64,000 nt of DNA from Cycas panzhihuaensis (GCA_023213395.1 CM041465.1:231019741-231083740); one strand, 5' to 3'; positions 49,953 through 61,614 are shown, counted from the first letter of the stretch. Translations and numbers: made by a program. The notes: generated by a model from the sequence alone, not told the origin.

Positions 49953-52900
49953 AGGTTTATGATCCATTGTTGAAGTTTTTTGAAAAAGCAAGAAGATTTA
50001 TTAGCATTCTATAGCAGATCTACTTACAAGCAAGAAATATTAATTATATTCATTTTCTGAAAAATTTTTAGTAGTTTCTTCTCTTTTTATTAGAGATTTG
50101 ATCATTCTTGAAGATATACTTGTGCTATAACAAAGATATTTTAGATTTTTTCTAGATTTATGCAGGTGCACAGTTAAAAAATAAAAAATATGAAGTTGTT
50201 ATTATTCTACAGAGATTCATCAACAAGTTTTTACATATTTTTATTATATATTTGACTATTTTCAAGCATATTTCATCTTTTTATCTAATACTTTTTCATA
50301 TATGTGCAGGATTTCAGCTACAAGTAATATTTATTTAAAGTTCTTTTCAAATCTGCTATATATCTTTCAGATCTTCATATTTTATTATATATTTAGCATT
50401 TTTCAAACATATTTCTATCTATTTATCTAATATTTTCTTAGATCTGTGTAGGATTTCAACTGCATGTAATATTTATTCAAGTTTTCTTTAAGATCTGCTA
50501 TATTTTACTTCAGATCTGCTAAATATTCTTTAGATCTACTATATATTTTTTAGATCTGCTTATTTTCTATTATATTTTATTCAGATCTACTATATAATTT
50601 TCAGATCTGTTTATTTCATTAATTATTTCAGTATTTTCTAGTGTATTTTTTTCATATCTGTAATATTAGCTACAGATCTGCCATATTTACTTCAAATCGG
50701 TAATATTTATTCAAAGTTTTTTCAGATCTACTACATATTCTTTAGATCTATTATATTTTATTTTAAATCTATAATATTTACTTTAGATCTGCTATACTTA
50801 TTTCAGATCTATAATATTTATTTAAGTTTTCTTTCATATCTGTATTTTTTTAATCACATATTTGACCATATTTTCAAGTTTTTTTTTTTAGATATGTAAG
50901 TGTTAGGTGCATATTCAGCCCAATACAGCTTTCTAGAGAAGCATATGCAATAGATCTCATCTTTGGAAGTCTATTTTTCTACTACAAATCCATTACATCT
51001 ACTTACAAGGTTCTTCACATTTCATTTTTAGATTTAAATATACATATGTTTCATGGTTTTCTGATACATCTTCTTCAACATATTTGAAAATTTTCAAATA
51101 CAAATACATATGCATTTTTTATGATATACTCTCTTCAAAATATTTAAAAATTTTCTTAGTTCATTGTAGTTTTGTTGTATGGTTATATTCCTCCATTAAA
51201 TATTTTTTTATTATTATTATTTGAAGAATTTTTTTGTGAAACCCCAAAGTATATTTGAAAGATTTCAAATACACTACTCATCTTTTATATTTTATATAAA
51301 TATATATATATTTTTTAAGTATTTTTTTTGCTATATTTTACATTTGCTCCATTTGTTGATGAGCAAGATCTCTCTTTTATAACTTGCTTTAAGGCTGAAA
51401 GCACAAAAACAACCATACGTTAACATTTGAATCAAGTTTCATTTTTGTCAAGCTATCTTTGTTGTTGTTGGTCGAAAATTTTTAGAATAACAAATTACTA
51501 TTCTGATGGCCTATTCAGCTACAAACCTTCCATGTAATATCCTCACAAAACAAACTATTATGAGTGTGATACCAAAACATATTGAGTTGCAATATCCCAA
51601 GTGTGCTATTAGAGGAAAAAAGATATATACATATTGATACTTCTTATTTTATTGATCTATATTCATTAATATATTTATAAGATTTGGCATATATTCCAGG
51701 TAAGACTTCATCAACTTGTTTTGCCAAGAGTAGTCAAAGAACAAAAAAAAGAAATATTCAAGTCTACCTTTATATACATTTTATTTATTTGGCATATGAA
51801 AAAAAAACTGCCAAAGAAAATATCTGTGTATCTCCAATCAATATTGATCTCTTTTTCACTAGCTTCAATCTATCTAATTTTAGAGGTAGAAGTAAGTACA
51901 TATTAGAGGCAATCCATTGACTTTTCATTTCCATTATTTTGAAAGAATTTTACATCATATTCTTAGATCCAAGCTTGAAAATGTGTGGCATTTGAAGTGC
52001 TTCCAACAGGCTAAAAGTACTGCTGCTCTAATCATTATATCAGATTCGCTCATCCCTAGATCCTCCTAAAGAGAATCTCAGTACCTTTTCATTACCTACA
52101 ACCTCTTACATACTTGCTCCAATCCCTTTTGCATGCAAAGGCTTGCATTCTATTTCCTACATATTTCCTAAATAACTTACAAGCTTCTCAAGTGGACCTT
52201 TTAAAATCTTAGCCTCTACCTGATAAGAAATATCAAATTGTGTTAATATTATTTATATTTGAACTAATATATTACTTCAATTCTCAATACAACGCTATAT
52301 CCAAATAATAGAACAACATCATTTTGAGAGATTTGATCTTGAGACATATTATATGTGCTCAGGGTTCCTTCCCATAGACACATCGAAGTCTCTACCTGTG
52401 AATACCACCCTTCTTCATAAACCTTGCCTACATATTAACATTACCTTCGATATTTTCCATTATTGAAGACTCTTGATGGTTGGAAACTACTTGTTGGACA
52501 TCCACATCTATTAATTCTCTAGCTAAAGGACTAACAATAGAAGAACCTTACTAGGTCTTACCATTCTTTGAAGGCAAAAAAGTTACATCCAATACTGTAT
52601 GACACCATGCTCTCTAGCAAACTTTACAGAGAGTTAACACGAATTGAACGGGCGGCATCCAACAACTCTCTACTCTAAATGCAAGGCCTTTTCTATAAAC
52701 TTCTTCTTGTTGATACTCAATCGCGAGGCTTTAGCCATCACATACTATTACACTTCCTTACTCACTTTGTCCATCCAAAAATTCACATTTAATACAAATC
52801 CAGCTGACGAGTTAAACACAAATACAACTCATTCGCGGGAAACACTGCCAAATAGGAAGAACAGATCAACCCAGAAAGACAAAAGGCAATAGAAAAGGCT

Positions 52901-54769
52901 TTGAAATAATCATCCATCCAGATTCAAAAGGGGAGGCAAATCAACCCAGACTGTAGTTCAATGATTTAAGAAATCTTTCTACTCCATTTCTTTAAGTATT
53001 TTCTCCCAATTTTTTTTAGTAATTGTCTGTTAGTGATTACTTGGACGCTTATGCACTGCACCTTCGCACCTCTATTTAGACTTCCCCTTCGATAGTTTCC
53101 CAGCTTGCCTACCTGTGTCACAAGTTCTACAAGATGAAACAATGTTAGCATTAGTTTGAATGTTAGAGGAATTGACGATCTCGTCATCAATAAATTATCT
53201 CTTCGGTAGATAGAAGCCAATGCATAAGATCTTCAGTGGAGGAAAATCTACGGATGTATTGTTGTTGGCAGAACAAATAAATCTCAACGGGTGTTATCGT
53301 AGGTGCTACTGCGATTTGGCTCCTCCCTCTTCTCAATCCTCTACATCCTCCCTCCGCGTGATCATAGCGATCTCCATGGCTCTGCAGCGGATGATGTGTT
53401 CGACGAGGGTGCGGGGGTGGCATGCAAGTCTGCAAGCGGTAGACGGCAATGGTGGGGTAGCATGGTAGCGCACCCAAAATTTGGAATCAAAATTTTTTAT
53501 TTTTTCAATATATTTTTTTTATATAAAGTTTTTAAAAATTAAGCTATATTATATAAAGATTTAAAATCCTAGGGTTTTTAAACCCTAGCCCCTTTGCACT
53601 CCAACCCTCGGTCACCTCTTATCTCATGTGACTGTTAGCTATCTCAAAAGGGGCCAACAAAAGTTTATAAATTTTTTTATTTTTATTTTTTTTTAATTTT
53701 TATTTTACATAGAATAATTGGCATTTTTTTTGCCATAACTTTTCACCGATTCATCATTTTCTGATGAAACTAGTTTCATTGTGTCAAGAATTTTTTGTAG
53801 ATTGATTTCAACTGGTCATATGCCTAATTTGGAGATGATTTGACTAGGTTTCAGTCAGTTCAAAGTCAGGCATCAATTTTTTGAGCCTTTTTAAACCTTT
53901 TTACAAAATCACATTTTTAATAGATTGTATCTTATCACCAGAAGATTATTTTCCACCTAGATCTATTCTATAGTTGACTACTATCAACAAACTTCATTAC
54001 CATCCATTTATTTTATTTTTTAAGACTTATTTTAATCATTATTTTAACCGCCAAAGTGACACTTTAATGTTTTTAGCACTTTTTAAACTTTTTACCATAA
54101 AAGTACTTGTCATTAATTTTACTATAACTTTTCTATTTTACATCAGAATTTAGTTCTGTCAGTTTCATTGGGAAGCTGGCTTACTCCTCTTCAAACTGAC
54201 ATTATTTTTTATAAGTAAGTGATAACTCAAGTAGACCTAAAAATTAAACATGTATAATTCATTTTGTTTAAAGGTTTCATCTTCATATTCATTATATTTC
54301 AAAGTGAAAATACTTATATATATTTTAGTTTTAACATTATATATTATCATCAAGAAAAAGGATCTCTTGCATTGAAAAAATTATTTTCTTGCTCAAATTT
54401 ATGGTTATTTATTTGAATGATCAAAAGCTTAAAGATTTTTTTTATTATTCTTCATCAAAGTTTATTTTAGATTTACATATTTAAAATAATACTTATTACA
54501 TTTAAATTTACTCTTATATTCATTATTCAAAAGGTATACATTTATTGAAATACATTTTCTATTCATCCTTGATGAAAAGATTATTTCCTTATTGCACCCA
54601 TAATAATTGCATTTAATTGATTCATTTTTAAAGGGTGTTATATTACCTTCAAAGAGTATACTTGACATCACATAAGTTTGTCATTTATTGAGTTTTTCAC
54701 TTAGTAAAAGTATACATTTTATGTACTATTTTTTTTTTTTATAAAATTACATAATTTCTTATATTTAAT
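49953..54769 (+). other. N3 internal non-coding region
   Basis: 50330-50830 is dense in CAGATCTGCTATATTT-like short repeats. 53290-53470 is a GC-rich island in AT-rich surroundings. 53731-54190 carries two ATAACTTTT...GTTTCATTG blocks. A stretch near 52655-52800 faintly recalls a gypsy RNase H (NREALAITY), but I do not call it. Confidence 0.5.
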
Positions 54770-55504
54770 GGGCATATTTTTTTACAATGGTATAGGACTA
54801 TGCAAGATTATTTTATTACACATGATCTTTTAAAGTATTTATAACATGAATGTGATCTTAATATTAAAGAAAATTTTAGAAAGGATAATGAAGTCTTAGG
54901 ACTATTATTTTGTACTATTAATGATGATGTATTTTCTAAAGTGTGTGAATTAACAACTTCTAAATCTATATGGGATATTTTGATTTCTACTTATGGGGGA
55001 ATACCCTAAATGTATTTGACATTGATTTTATTGAGCATGTGAGATAAGTACTAAAATAACTGAATTGTAATGAAGAGACCAATGAAGATTCAGATCAAAT
55101 GTTTTATCAACTTGTTACATAAGAATCTGATCCTCCATTTGAGGAGGAGAATGAATCTTATGGTATGATAGAGGAGAGTTATGATGATTTGACAATTATT
55201 CACAACATAAAGTCTTCAAAAGATAAAGTTCAAGTTCAAAGTTTTTTTGTGCTCCAGTTGATAAAGTTAAAATTATAATTATTCATCTTTGTATAAATCA
55301 AGCTTCATTTACACCAAATTTTTTACACTTTACTTACAGATTTTTTGTATTACTCCATAGTAAAAAGACATATATTATTATAAGGATAAAGCAAGTTGAT
55401 AAAGATCAAGTTAAGAGATAGAATTTTAAAGTTTTTTTCAAGTATAAATTTCATAAGTTCAAAGAGAAGATACAAGTATTCGTGATAACCATTAATAGGG
55501 AGAA
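54770..55504 (+). pseudogene. N3 gag remnant
   Basis: Decayed gag N-terminal domain: NIKENFRKDNEVLGLLFCTI then NDDVFSKVCELTTSKSIWDI near 54875-54975. It aligns with the gag-only ORFs at 31258 and 56636(-). It is followed by a frame-broken tail and a polypurine-like GGGAGAA before the 3' LTR. Confidence 0.75.
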
Positions 55505-55872
55505 TATTAGAATTAATAGTCATCACTCCACTCTCACCTTCTAATTAGGGGAGCACACCTCATCTTCATCAATTTACACATATGGGTGCTCAACATATAT
55601 AGGTAAGTTAAAGTAAGTTTAATGTTAATTTGAGTTAAGTTTATTTTGAGTTAAGTTATAATTATTTTATTGTTATTTAAATTTTAGGGGTTGATTTAAG
55701 GGGTATGCAACCTTAGTGTCTTTAGACACCGCCTTCAATATTGGACATTTGCAACTCTCTTCACAATATGGATTGAATACAATGGCTCTCATGATTGTGT
55801 AACATTGATGTATTGAAGTATTAATTATCTTATTCATGTTCTGCCCTATTCTTCTACATTTTATTTCCTTCA
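55505..55872 (+). repeat. N3 3' LTR
   Basis: Shorter than the 5' LTR through an internal deletion around 55690, where the TATA region is lost. The hairpin GTGTC/GACAC is kept at 55716-55729. Confidence 0.82.
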
Positions 55873-55877
55873 CAACT

Positions 55878-55944
55878 TACCATTAAGGTGTGTGTAGCTG
55901 CATTTTGCCAATGTTAGGTTTGGTGGTGAATATTAACCCTAACA
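55878..55944 (-). repeat. N4 3' LTR, start
   Basis: On the minus strand begins TGTTAGGGTTAATATTC after the polypurine-like AATGGGAAGAA (55945-55955). It is cut by N3 after the GGTAAGTTG motif. Confidence 0.75.
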
Positions 55945-55955
55945 TTCTTCCCATT

Positions 55956-56636
55956 AATATTCATCACATACACCTTTAATTTCTCTTTAAACGTGTGATA
56001 CTTGTACTTGAGGAAAACTTTGAATATCTATCTTTTAGTTTTATTATCATCCTTGAAGTGATCATTAACTTGCAATATTGTCCTTTCAGTAGTGTGTGTC
56101 TCAAATGGTTTCCAAGTAAGTGTGGCTTGATTCAAATAAGGAGGAGTAGCTTTGTCAAGATCTTTGTCTTTTCTGTTAATAAAGTCCAAGGTATATATAA
56201 CTTCATAAAATATAATATTAGAGTCATCACTAGTACATGTAATATTAGTCTTTTCATCCAAGTTTACCTACTCTAACTTCTATCTCAAATAAAAGGCATC
56301 ATCAATGTAGTTAGTTTTATTTAATTCTAAAATATCTCCATCATAAACCAATTCTAAGGTATCCCATGCATATTTAGAAGTAGTTAACTCACTTATGTTA
56401 GAAAATATATTATCATCTATTGCACAAAATATTAGGGCTAAGGCCTCATTATCCTTTTTCATATCTTCTTTAATATTTGGTTCATAACCATCTTTTACAA
56501 AATTCCACAAACTTTTGGAGATAAGAAGTGTTTTTATCAAATTCTTCCAAGATAAAAAACTAGTACCATTAAACATGGGAATCATCATATCATCTAAATA
56601 GATGGCCATTATAAGAGACTTTAATACATAATCCAA
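55956..56636 (-). pseudogene. N4 gag-only ORF, antisense
   Basis: Starts MDYVLKSLIMAIYLDD at 56636 on the minus strand, then MIPMFNGTSFLSWKNLIKTL, VKDGYEPN, EALALIFCAIDDNIFSN, ELTTSKYAWDTLELVYDG and NYIDDAFYLR. This is the best preserved copy of the family's gag: 118 codons are open before the first stop near 56280. After one or two stops the tail ends FKVFLKYKYHTFKEKLK and meets the polypurine tract. No pol follows. Confidence 0.82.
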
Positions 56637-57191
56637 AAATATAGTCTTACTGAATAAATAAGAAACCTCTTAATCTCAAATGAATGAATGACTTGAAATA
56701 TGCAATAAATCTATTTTCCCAAGAACTTTCAACATAGATTCCTCTTTAATCAATGAAAGATAATAACTTAACAATAAAGAATATATATCCTTTTAAATTA
56801 ACAATAATAAATAAATTTGTAATATGTAATAAATCTCCTTTTTAGCAAGATAAATATTCTCCTCTTGAATGAAGTAAGCAAGTTTCAAATGATGTTAAAT
56901 ACACCTTGCTACCATGAAATTCTTTTGAAGCAAACTAAATGCACCTTCTAAAGGAACCTTGATTGATTAATAAGTAGCTAAAAGAGAACAAAAAAGTAAA
57001 TCTATTCATATGAAAACATTCAGAGTAAATGATACCATAAGAGCTCTTTTTAAACCAAGGAAAAATGTAAGGTATGTTTATAAAATAATCCTAAAATATA
57101 ATCATTTAAATGAATGCTTTAAAGAGGTAAAAAGGCTTTGAATAAGCAAAACATATACCTTAAGATATATTTAAAAATAAATTTATAAGCT
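56637..57191 (-). other. N4 internal DNA, 3' of the LINE insertion
   Basis: AT-rich non-coding part of N4. On the minus strand it matches the 18.1-19.1 kb and 54.3-54.7 kb regions in character, with AAAGGTATAT-type steps. No gene seen. Confidence 0.45.
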
Positions 57192-57329
57192 AAAACATAA
57201 AGTGACGGTAGGGCGCCCTGCTGAGTTCAGCTGGCAAACTCCAGCTTGTTGCCTCCACACTTCAGAGTATCCCCGTGTTCTGGATGTCCATCTTTAAGGT
57301 CCCGCCGGGCATATCAGATACTATCGAAT

Positions 57330-57780
57330 CTATCCGAAAAATATTCCTCCAGTCCGGAGAAAGCGCAGAGGATTCACTTAGTGAGTGGAGCAAAGTCTCA
57401 GATCTCCAAAATGGGCTGGTGGCCTAAATTTGCGGAGGATCTCTCTATTCAATGCCGCCCTTGGGGCTAAGCTCGGTTGGAGACTGTTCAAAGGAGGCGA
57501 GAGACCCTGGGAGAAGATTCTCTCTAGGAAATATATTCAGGGAGGCTCGCTGTTGGAATGTAATTTCATTGGGCCGGCTCACTGTCTGGAGAAGCATCCT
57601 TAAAGCTTGGGCCACCATAAAGGAGGAGCTCAAATGGAGATTGGGCGATGGTAACCGCATTAGATTCTGGGATGATGTGTGGTGTTGCGATAAAGCCCTG
57701 AAGGGGTTTCCGGACTTGGCGCCTCTGATCGCACCTCAGGTCGCTCTTTGGCAAGCTGGTCAAAGGCTATTGGATTGAGA
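57330..57780 (+). pseudogene. LINE RT C-terminal extension
   Basis: Motifs of the plant LINE region after RT, spread over frames: IHLVSG, KWAGGLNLRRISLFNAALGA near 57412, WRLFKGGERPWEKILSRKYI, then TVWRSILKAWATIKEELKWR and LGDGNRIRFWDDVWC near 57640-57685. At least two frameshifts. Confidence 0.8.
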
Positions 57781-57824
57781 GTAGGGGCATAAGGGCCTGG
57801 AGGAATTTTGAAGAAATTCAAGGA

Positions 57825-58199
57825 ATGGACTACCTACTGGAGGGACTCAACAAGATTAAAAGGATCCTCAGTAAGAATTATATCCCCAAAACTCCGCTAC
57901 AGGATTCGATGGTGTGGCCATCTAGCTCGTCCGGGGAGTACACGGTTAAGCAGGGCTACCAATTCCTTTGCCGAACTAGGGGGGATTTGGAAAACCCTAT
58001 GTTGGAAGGAGTTTGGAGGCTTTCCATTATTCCAAAAATAGCTCTATTCTGGTGGACCTGCCTCAGGTACAAGATCCTTACTGTAGACAACCTGAAGAGG
58101 CATGGGTTCCCCTTGGCGAATAGGTGCGTCCTATGTCGTAACGAGGAGGAATCCATCGACCACATCTTTCTGGAGTGCCAGTTCACAAGGGAAGTCTAG
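57825..58199 (+). pseudogene. LINE zf-RVT domain
   Basis: Open frame with SSSGEYTVKQGYQFL, IIPKIALFWWTCLRYKILTV, then RCVLCRNEEESIDHIFLECQ (C..C..H..C zinc set) near 58120-58180. A TAG at 58197 replaces a Trp codon after FTREV. Typical of plant LINE ORF2 C-termini. Confidence 0.88.
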
Positions 58200-58205
58200 A
58201 GGCTG

Positions 58206-58929
58206 TTGCTTGGAAAATTGGAAGTGTATTGGACCTTCTCGCTTAAGATCTCCAATCTGTGGTTGGCATGGCTAAGCCCCTTCAAAAGTCTTACGCTCAC
58301 CCGCATCTGGAAAAATTCCCTCCTTATTTTGGCCTGGAACATCTGGAAGGAGAGAAACAGAAGAACTTTCCGAGCTAAAGAGCTGGATCAGATGGGAGTC
58401 TTTAGTAGAATTTGCTCAGACATCAAGGAGAGCGCTGGAAACGTAAAAGAGAAACATATAACCCCGTCAGAAAATAGGTTACTCTCCAAGTGGGGTATTG
58501 TTCCGGAATTTACAGTATCTAAACCCCGGAGCACTAGATGGATTCCTCCGATAGAGCCATGGTTCAAAATTAATTTTGATGGAGCGGCAAAAGGAAACCG
58601 TGGGAAGTGGGGTGGGGGACTGCGAGGATCGGAATGGGGCCCTCATCTGGGCCTTTGCGGACTATTATGGTTCCTAGACCAATAACTACGCAGAAATGCA
58701 TGCTATAATCAAAGCCCTTAACCTTGCCCGCCGAGGGGGTTTACAGAGACTGGTGATCGAGGGGGACTTAGAGGTTGTCTTGAACTCGTTGAAAGGCGTG
58801 GCCCGCCCGGACTGGAAATTCCAGGCTATCATCAATGATGCCAAAGATACTATTCAGGGACTGCTGGAAGTTCGTATTAGGCACACCCTGAGAGAAGGAA
58901 ACAAAGCTACAGATTTCCTGGCAAACTAG
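58206..58929 (+). pseudogene. LINE RNase H domain
   Basis: Opens with LARIWKNSLLILAWNIWKER-like sequence, then WFKINFDGAAKGN (catalytic Asp) near 58560, NNYAEMHAIIKALNLARR (Glu) near 58684, VIEGDLEVV (Asp) near 58756, and IRHTLREGNKATDFLAN near 58875. A frameshift lies near 58640-58690 and a stop near 58927. All catalytic positions except the last (AD to TD shift) look conserved. Confidence 0.88.
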
Positions 58930-59194
58930 GGGGTGAAAAACAAGAGAGGGCAAGTGTGGAGATGCGATTTCCCTGGAGATCTTTTGAGTCTGGTAGAGAA
59001 GGATATGATCTGCATTAGCTAGCCGAGGGGCTTGTCCCGGCAATCTGGTTCATGTTGCCTATTCCGTGGGGCTGTCACGGTTAGCTCTGTATTGGACTTC
59101 TCGGGGTATTGATGTACTAGGTTGTGGGATCCTGCTTTCAAACCCACTTTAATTCATTTTACCTTAACAAAAAAAAAAAAACATAAAGTGACGG

Positions 59195-61614
59195 CTTCAT
59201 AATAGGGTTATAAGGTGTTTGAATGCACCAGTTTGACACTTTTATTCCCAAAGAAGCTCCTTCTCTTCATGAGGCCAAATTAGGCCTAATGGGTATAAAA
59301 AATAATTACGAGCCTTTAAAAACATATAAAAAACTATTAAAAATAGCTTGGTAGCTCAATATCAAGTAAATATATTGAGTTAGAATGAAAAATTACTTGA
59401 AATATTAAGAAATGTATCAAACTAGGATCAAATAGGAGCCTTGAATTTACCAACTTTAAAACCCTATAAAATAGTATCAGATCTTAGTAAAACCTACTTC
59501 AATGTGTAAAGAATTGAATTAACTTTTTAATGAATCTAATCGTTTGGAAAACAAGCTCCTGGATCAAAAGTTATAAAGAAAATTATACAATGACCTATTT
59601 ATGATAAAAAATTATAAAAGATGGGGGCTTAAGCCCCTTTGGAAAACTAGGCCTTGGTCAGGTCAGGGCTAAAAATACCATCCACTAGGCTCTAAAGGGG
59701 GCTAGCAAACTTCAAAATTTATAGATTTTTTTTTTTTTAATCAAAATTTATAAAATAGAGTTAATAAGATTTTTAAGTTTGCCCCCTAAAAATTAAAAAA
59801 ATGGGCACGTGGACTAAAATTTGACCACGGGCTAAAGTTAGAGGGGGCTAACAAAAAAATAACCACTTAGATTTTAAAATACAATGAAATTTAATTTACT
59901 TCTTTAAAACTTTATAAAAAATAAAGTATTTCATGCAAATATACTTGTGCATTAACAACGATGAGCAGATAGAGAAAAAAATGATTAAATCAATCAAAGT
60001 TGATCAAATCTGATTAGATCGATTGATTCCACAATCAAAAAAGTAGGGTTAGCTTAATTAGAGAGTAAATACTTTGAAAAAATGTATTTATATATATGAA
60101 AAAAGATTTAAAAACTTGTTATAGCCAATGGCCTACATATGAGAAAATAGTAAAATAAAAAACATACGATCTAGAAGATGGAACTTTGAGTTATGTCTAG
60201 CAGACTCATGCAGATGGAGAATGATATGGAGAACAGAGCCATGGTAGCGTATAGACATCATGCAGGAGCCACACAAAGTATGTGGAGGAGATGCTAGTGT
60301 AGGAGCACACATAGACAGGTGCCACGAGGTCACAGAGGTAAGGGCAAGCCACATAGTCACAGATGGAGGTGGAGAGAGGACAGAGACAGGTCACACATGC
60401 ACCCAAGGCTAAAACAAGGTCAAGAAAAATACCCAAAACCTTATGTTATACTTTTCACAGTCATCTTTTAATCGATAAGCTTCTAACTTAAGGTTTTTAA
60501 CCTTTTGGACTCATATGTAGCTTTAGATCTATAAAATTTTGATCATAATGTGCTCTATGAGTAGTCCAACATCAAGAAAATGCCTAAATACTCTTTTGAG
60601 TGCCTAAATACCTACTAAATCCATTTTTCTCTATTCTACAACTACTAATCATAAATTTAAGGATAAATCTAACAAGAATACATAACAATAAACTCATCCA
60701 TAGAGAAGACTATCTTAAAAAATGATAAAATATGGGGAAAATTTTATCTTTGAGTCTAGAATATAATGTTGGCTAAATGAGCATTCTATTAAAATATTTT
60801 CACCTTAAAAAATTTCATGTGCAAGCCCTCCAACAAAAGACATCCTTATGATAATCTCATACGAGCAATTAGAATGCTCATCAAACTATTCTCATGATCT
60901 TATAATGATTTTAAAACTAATATATGTAGACAATAATATTGACCATTAAACACTTTATCTTATTGAGAGGATTATACCACATCCTTCTTAAATCTATAAT
61001 CCTTGTTATACACACAATTGACTGATTAAAATTTCATACATAGGTTCATACGATCAATAGATTCTCACACTACCCTAACATACTAGCATCATCTTCATAT
61101 GCCAAACCTCTATCTGCTATGCTTATCATGCTATAATACCCTTATCACTTGTGAATCCCATGATAAAGGGTAAAACTATAGCCTAATTATCACATACTAA
61201 ATTCACAGGATGATCAAGCTTTTATTTAAAGCCTCCCTCTTGGACTCACGTATAACCTACAAGTATACTAGAAAAAAAATATAAAATAATATAAAAATGA
61301 ATAAAACATAAGATAAAATTTTATAGGATTTAAGATAACCACTCCACTTGTGCTCCCAGCTGGATTTATATTACATAGGCACTAACACACTCTAGGCTTA
61401 TGATGCCAATATGCTTTAGGTACACTACTTAATTACACTTCAAAAACTTCCATAGAATCCTATAATAGATCTTCACCTAATACATAAACTAATCCCTCCT
61501 TTAGTAGTCATAAATAGGTATACTAATATAAGTTTAGAATAAAACCCTTGAAAGGTAGGTACACTCTTATAATCTTATAGCCTAATTAAGGTCATTAAAT
61601 AGGCTTAGATAAAT
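59195..61614 (-). other. N4 internal DNA upstream of the LINE, plus unknown DNA
   Basis: On the minus strand 59540-59600 reads ATAACTTTTGATCCAGGAGC, and 59640-59860 holds AGCCCC-rich non-coding DNA similar to 53560-53680 and 17080-17290. 60130-60460 is a GC-richer island with no recognised product. 60460-61610 shows no gene. I could not find the N4 5' LTR. Confidence 0.45.

Larger units (their letters stand above)
49500..55872 (+). mobile_element. N3, gag-only LTR element (6.4 kb) nested in N4
   Basis: 5' LTR 49500-49896 starts TGTTGGAGTTAATAG. 3' LTR 55505-55872 starts TATTAGAATTAATAG (three G-to-A changes). Both end TTCCTTCA. Perfect target duplication CAACT (49495-49499 and 55873-55877). 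The inside has a primer site but no recognisable protease, integrase or RT; only a gag remnant lies near the 3' end. It must depend on other elements for enzymes, as known for large non-autonomous LTR elements. It interrupts an antisense relative (N4) inside its LTR. Confidence 0.88.
57209..59180 (+). mobile_element. 5'-truncated L1-like LINE with RNase H
   Basis: Flanked by a target duplication AAAACATAAAGTGACGG (57192-57208 and 59178-59194; the first As overlap the poly(A)). It ends in a run of about 12 A. It is GC-richer than its AT-rich host DNA. It codes for the region after the RT core, a zf-RVT zinc region and RNase H; endonuclease and most of RT are missing, as expected from incomplete target-primed reverse transcription. 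Confidence 0.95.

Noticed and set aside
50330-50830. Regular CAGATCTGCTATATTT-like repeats considered as a CRISPR-like array
   Set aside because: No constant repeat with unique spacers. It is a degenerate simple repeat in a plant element.
51684-51920. Small open frames in N3
   Set aside because: No recognisable motif and surrounded by AT-rich non-coding DNA.
52640-52900. Faint gypsy RNase H similarity (NREALAITY...FTFNTN) in N3
   Set aside because: Only a few residues fit, catalytic positions are not clear, and there is no neighbouring RT or integrase. It could be chance in AT-rich DNA.
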